This document shows, piece by piece, positions 40,248 through 41,711 of a DNA stretch of 41,711 nt (position 1 is its first letter; every line of letters starts with the position of its first letter). A program made the translations under genes and the position numbers. The DNA is from a virus: the IMG/VR virus record IMGVR_UViG_3300031277_000009, positions 1-41,711 of that record; one strand, given 5' to 3'. The notes beneath the pieces were generated by a model. The model saw only the letters and a program-made list of their open reading frames with translations. It searched no databases and had not been told where the DNA came from.

Positions 40248-40307
40248 GACTCCCCGCAGGGAGCCGGAAGAGCCGGGCGCTTTTGCGCGCCCTTGCTCTT
40301 GCTCTTC
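40248..40307 (-). other. Twin-hairpin leader between ArdC-like and HTH genes
   Basis: Hairpin GGCTCCC-TGCG-GGGAGTC (minus strand, one G-U) and hairpin GGGCGC-GCAAAA-GCGCCC nested in GAAGAGC/GCTCTTC. The wobble pairs form only in minus-strand RNA, agreeing with leftward transcription. Confidence 0.6.
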
Positions 40308-40310
40308 AAA

Positions 40311-41135
40311 TTAAGCCGCATTCACTCGCCCATGGGCCGTTCCCTTGACAAAATCAAAAATCGCCATTACCCGTTCAACCGCCTTCCCGATCATAAAAGC
40401 AACGTGCTGTCTGCCGGCATAACTTTTGATGTATCTTTGTGTTCCGGCCATGTCCGCCTTGAGTCCGACCAGGTGGGCCAGGAAACACGCTGAGAGTTCC
40501 GCGACGACCTCGGCCATGGCTCGCTGATCGTGAGTAGGAAATTTTGGTAAATTACCGAGCCTGTGATCAATCGCATGACTGAGCTCGTGTAAAAATGTTT
40601 GCTGGTCATCGGTGGCAAGGGTTATCTTGCCACTGGTCGAGTATATCCCATAAGCAATTTTCGAAAAACCGGCGACTACGGGGATCCCCATTTTCCTTGC
40701 AACGTCAATGAGGGGTAGGGTTTCCATTTTTTGTGTACGCGTTTCAAGTTCTTTTTTGTAGGGGAGCTCTTCTCCTTCCGTATCCTCATACCGGAATACG
40801 GGAATGTCAACGAAATACAACCAGGTTTTTTCCTTTTCCTCTTTCTTGCCGTCATCGTTTACAACCGTTTCTGTCCTCTTCCCCTGTCTCGGCGCGAGAA
40901 TATAAAAGGCTTTGCTGCCTTTTTTTACGCTGCGGCCGGCTTCCATCCACTGCTTAAAGCCTCTTGCATCAATCGTGCCGCTAAGTAAAACGGTAAGCTG
41001 ATTTAAAAAACTCCATTTCGTGCAAGGAATATTTGGGGGCAGGTAAAGGGTTTTTTGCAAATACCCCGGTAAATTTTCTTGATTGATCAACTGATCAACC
41101 ATTTTGTTTAGTCTGTCTACGTCCATTTTTTTCAA
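40311..41135 (-). CDS. ArdC-like antirestriction protein with zincin domain
   Basis: The 274-residue protein has an N-terminal DNA-binding part with the ArdC pattern (FKQWMEAGRSVKKGSKAFYIL, WLYFVDIPVFRYEDTE) and a C-terminal metallopeptidase-like part with HELSH (183-187) and a following glutamate. ArdC proteins protect entering DNA against restriction. The best start is TTG at 41135, behind AAGGAGGTG; the longer frame back to 41222 would translate through two leader hairpins. Confidence 0.85.
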   Translation of the reverse strand: MKKMDVDRLNKMVDQLINQENLPGYLQKTLYLPPNIPCTKWSFLNQLTVLLSGTIDARGFKQWMEAGRSVKKGSKAFYILAPRQGKRTETVVNDDGKKEEKEKTWLYFVDIPVFRYEDTEGEELPYKKELETRTQKMETLPLIDVARKMGIPVVAGFSKIAYGIYSTSGKITLATDDQQTFLHELSHAIDHRLGNLPKFPTHDQRAMAEVVAELSACFLAHLVGLKADMAGTQRYIKSYAGRQHVAFMIGKAVERVMAIFDFVKGTAHGRVNAA

Positions 41136-41160
41136 TTGGACACCTCCTTGAAATAAAATA

Positions 41161-41169
41161 TGCCTGACC
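41161..41169 (-). promoter_or_regulatory. GGTCAGGCA leader motif
   Basis: The same nonamer lies at 16-8, 39984-39976 and 41169-41161 on the minus strand, and at 26514-26522 on the plus strand, with an eight-of-nine copy at 7834. Two minus-strand copies stand between a hairpin and a Shine-Dalgarno sequence. Confidence 0.45.
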
Positions 41170-41171
41170 TT

Positions 41172-41220
41172 GTCCCGGACTTCGGACCGGGACTGTGGTT
41201 TAATGCCCGGTTTCCCGGGC
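41172..41220 (-). other. Twin-hairpin leader of the ArdC-like gene
   Basis: Hairpin 41172-41193 is GUCCCGG/CCGGGAC. Hairpin 41205-41220 is GCCCGG-GAAA-CCGGGC in minus-strand RNA, with a GNRA tetraloop. They are followed by GGTCAGGCA (41169-41161) and the ribosome site. Confidence 0.65.
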
Positions 41221-41230
41221 ACCCGTCACC

Positions 41231-41644
41231 TTAATCGATATAACGAGCGGGCGAAAAATCATACCATTTCTCGTTACGCTGATACTGCACAACCTCGCGT
41301 TCAAGATCGAGCCGGAACGCTCTTTTTGTTGCACCGTATTTATTGCGGGAAAAAAGTGTTCCCGTAATATACCGCGGGGCATTCCGGATGACTTTGACGT
41401 CCTCATATCCGGGGAGATCAATACAATCTAAATCGGTATGCTGGCCTGTGTAACCAAACCGGCCGGAACTCGAAAAGGTGCCGTCTTCTACTGTAATTTT
41501 TCGATAAAGCACGCGTTCCATGTTTTCGCTGTCTGTCGATTCTCCGCGCTCGAAGCTGTACTGAGAAAACATAGGATAAATAGCTCCGTGCCTGCGATTT
41601 CCGGCAACATTGTTTTCTCTCGTGATCATTAATACTGTTCTCAT
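41231..41644 (-). CDS. Hypothetical protein of the leftward block (137 aa)
   Basis: A basic, tyrosine- and arginine-rich protein with no recognised family. Near the C terminus (REVVQYQRNEKWYDFSPARY) it looks like a compact beta-rich domain. A strong AAGGAGGT precedes the ATG. It lies upstream of the ArdC-like gene and may be part of the same anti-defence block. Confidence 0.7.
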   Translation of the reverse strand: MRTVLMITRENNVAGNRRHGAIYPMFSQYSFERGESTDSENMERVLYRKITVEDGTFSSSGRFGYTGQHTDLDCIDLPGYEDVKVIRNAPRYITGTLFSRNKYGATKRAFRLDLEREVVQYQRNEKWYDFSPARYID

Positions 41645-41661
41645 ATTGAATACCTCCTTAA

Positions 41662-41711
41662 GGTTTTTTGCCTGACCAATTTTTCAGTACTCCAAGAGCT
41701 GCCCCCGTGTG
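41662..41711. repeat. 50-bp terminal direct repeat, copy 2
   Basis: This is an exact copy of bases 1-50. The leftward gene block continues across this junction: the gene starting at 41644 and the gene at 65-241 lie on the same strand, separated only by this repeat and a hairpin. Confidence 0.95.

Noticed and set aside
41136-41222. Longer N terminus of the ArdC-like protein
   Set aside because: It would translate through two perfect hairpins and has no ribosome site, while TTG at 41135 has an ideal one.

Overview
The window is very probably the complete genome of a temperate, tailed podovirus-like phage, recovered as a circular contig: its first 50 bases and last 50 bases are identical. The virion genes combine a capsid resembling that of Bordetella phage BPP-1 (Bbp16/Bbp17-like) with a T7-type tail and ejection set. 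The lysis block (an M23 endopeptidase and two overlapping membrane or secreted coiled-coil proteins) points to a Gram-negative host. No phage RNA polymerase gene is visible, so host RNA polymerase probably transcribes the genome. The host is not identifiable. The only hint is an attP core that copies the 3' half of a tRNA-Gly(TCC) gene.

Layout. (1) 65-241 and 39.4-41.7 kb, minus strand: a leftward block across the contig junction with an ArdC-like antirestriction protein, a small HTH regulator and three unknown proteins. Strong RNA hairpins and a recurrent GGTCAGGCA motif sit between these genes. (2) 0.24-0.65 kb: a non-coding control region with promoters and operator-like dyads. (3) 0.65-22.4 kb, plus strand: the late operon. 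It runs terminase small and large subunits, portal, scaffold, capsid, cement, tail tube A/B, ejection proteins, two tail fibres with a shared N-terminal domain, then lysis genes. (4) 22.4-22.67 kb: attP, with four CAGGTAA and several TTGCATAGTTTAT arm-type repeats around the tRNA core and a rho-independent terminator. Downstream is what looks like an integrase cut down to its N-terminal arm-binding domain. (5) 23.0-24.16 kb, minus strand: an XRE-family repressor and a secreted protein of lysogenic-conversion type. (6) 24.16-31.9 kb, plus strand: the early operon. It carries an RHH regulator, a wHTH protein, a YqaJ exonuclease, an SbcC/RecF-like ATPase, a DEDDh exonuclease, a RecT annealase and a ParB-like protein. 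(7) 32-39.35 kb, plus strand: an AT-richer accessory block of small overlapping genes. It contains two radical-SAM proteins (one RlmN/Cfr-like), a probable iteron origin with a perfect DnaA box, a HAD phosphatase, a Lar-like zinc protein, a cysteine-protease-like protein, a RusA-like resolvase and several membrane proteins.

How it fits together. The divergent repressor/RHH region around 24.1 kb is the likely lysis-lysogeny switch. The early operon gives recombination-based DNA processing (YqaJ plus RecT) and replication from an origin near 33.9 kb. The late operon builds and releases the virion. The points most worth following up are the attP without a catalytic integrase, the RlmN-like enzyme lacking one of the two catalytic cysteines of the family, the structured leader RNAs, and duplicated DNA elements that flank or link accessory genes.
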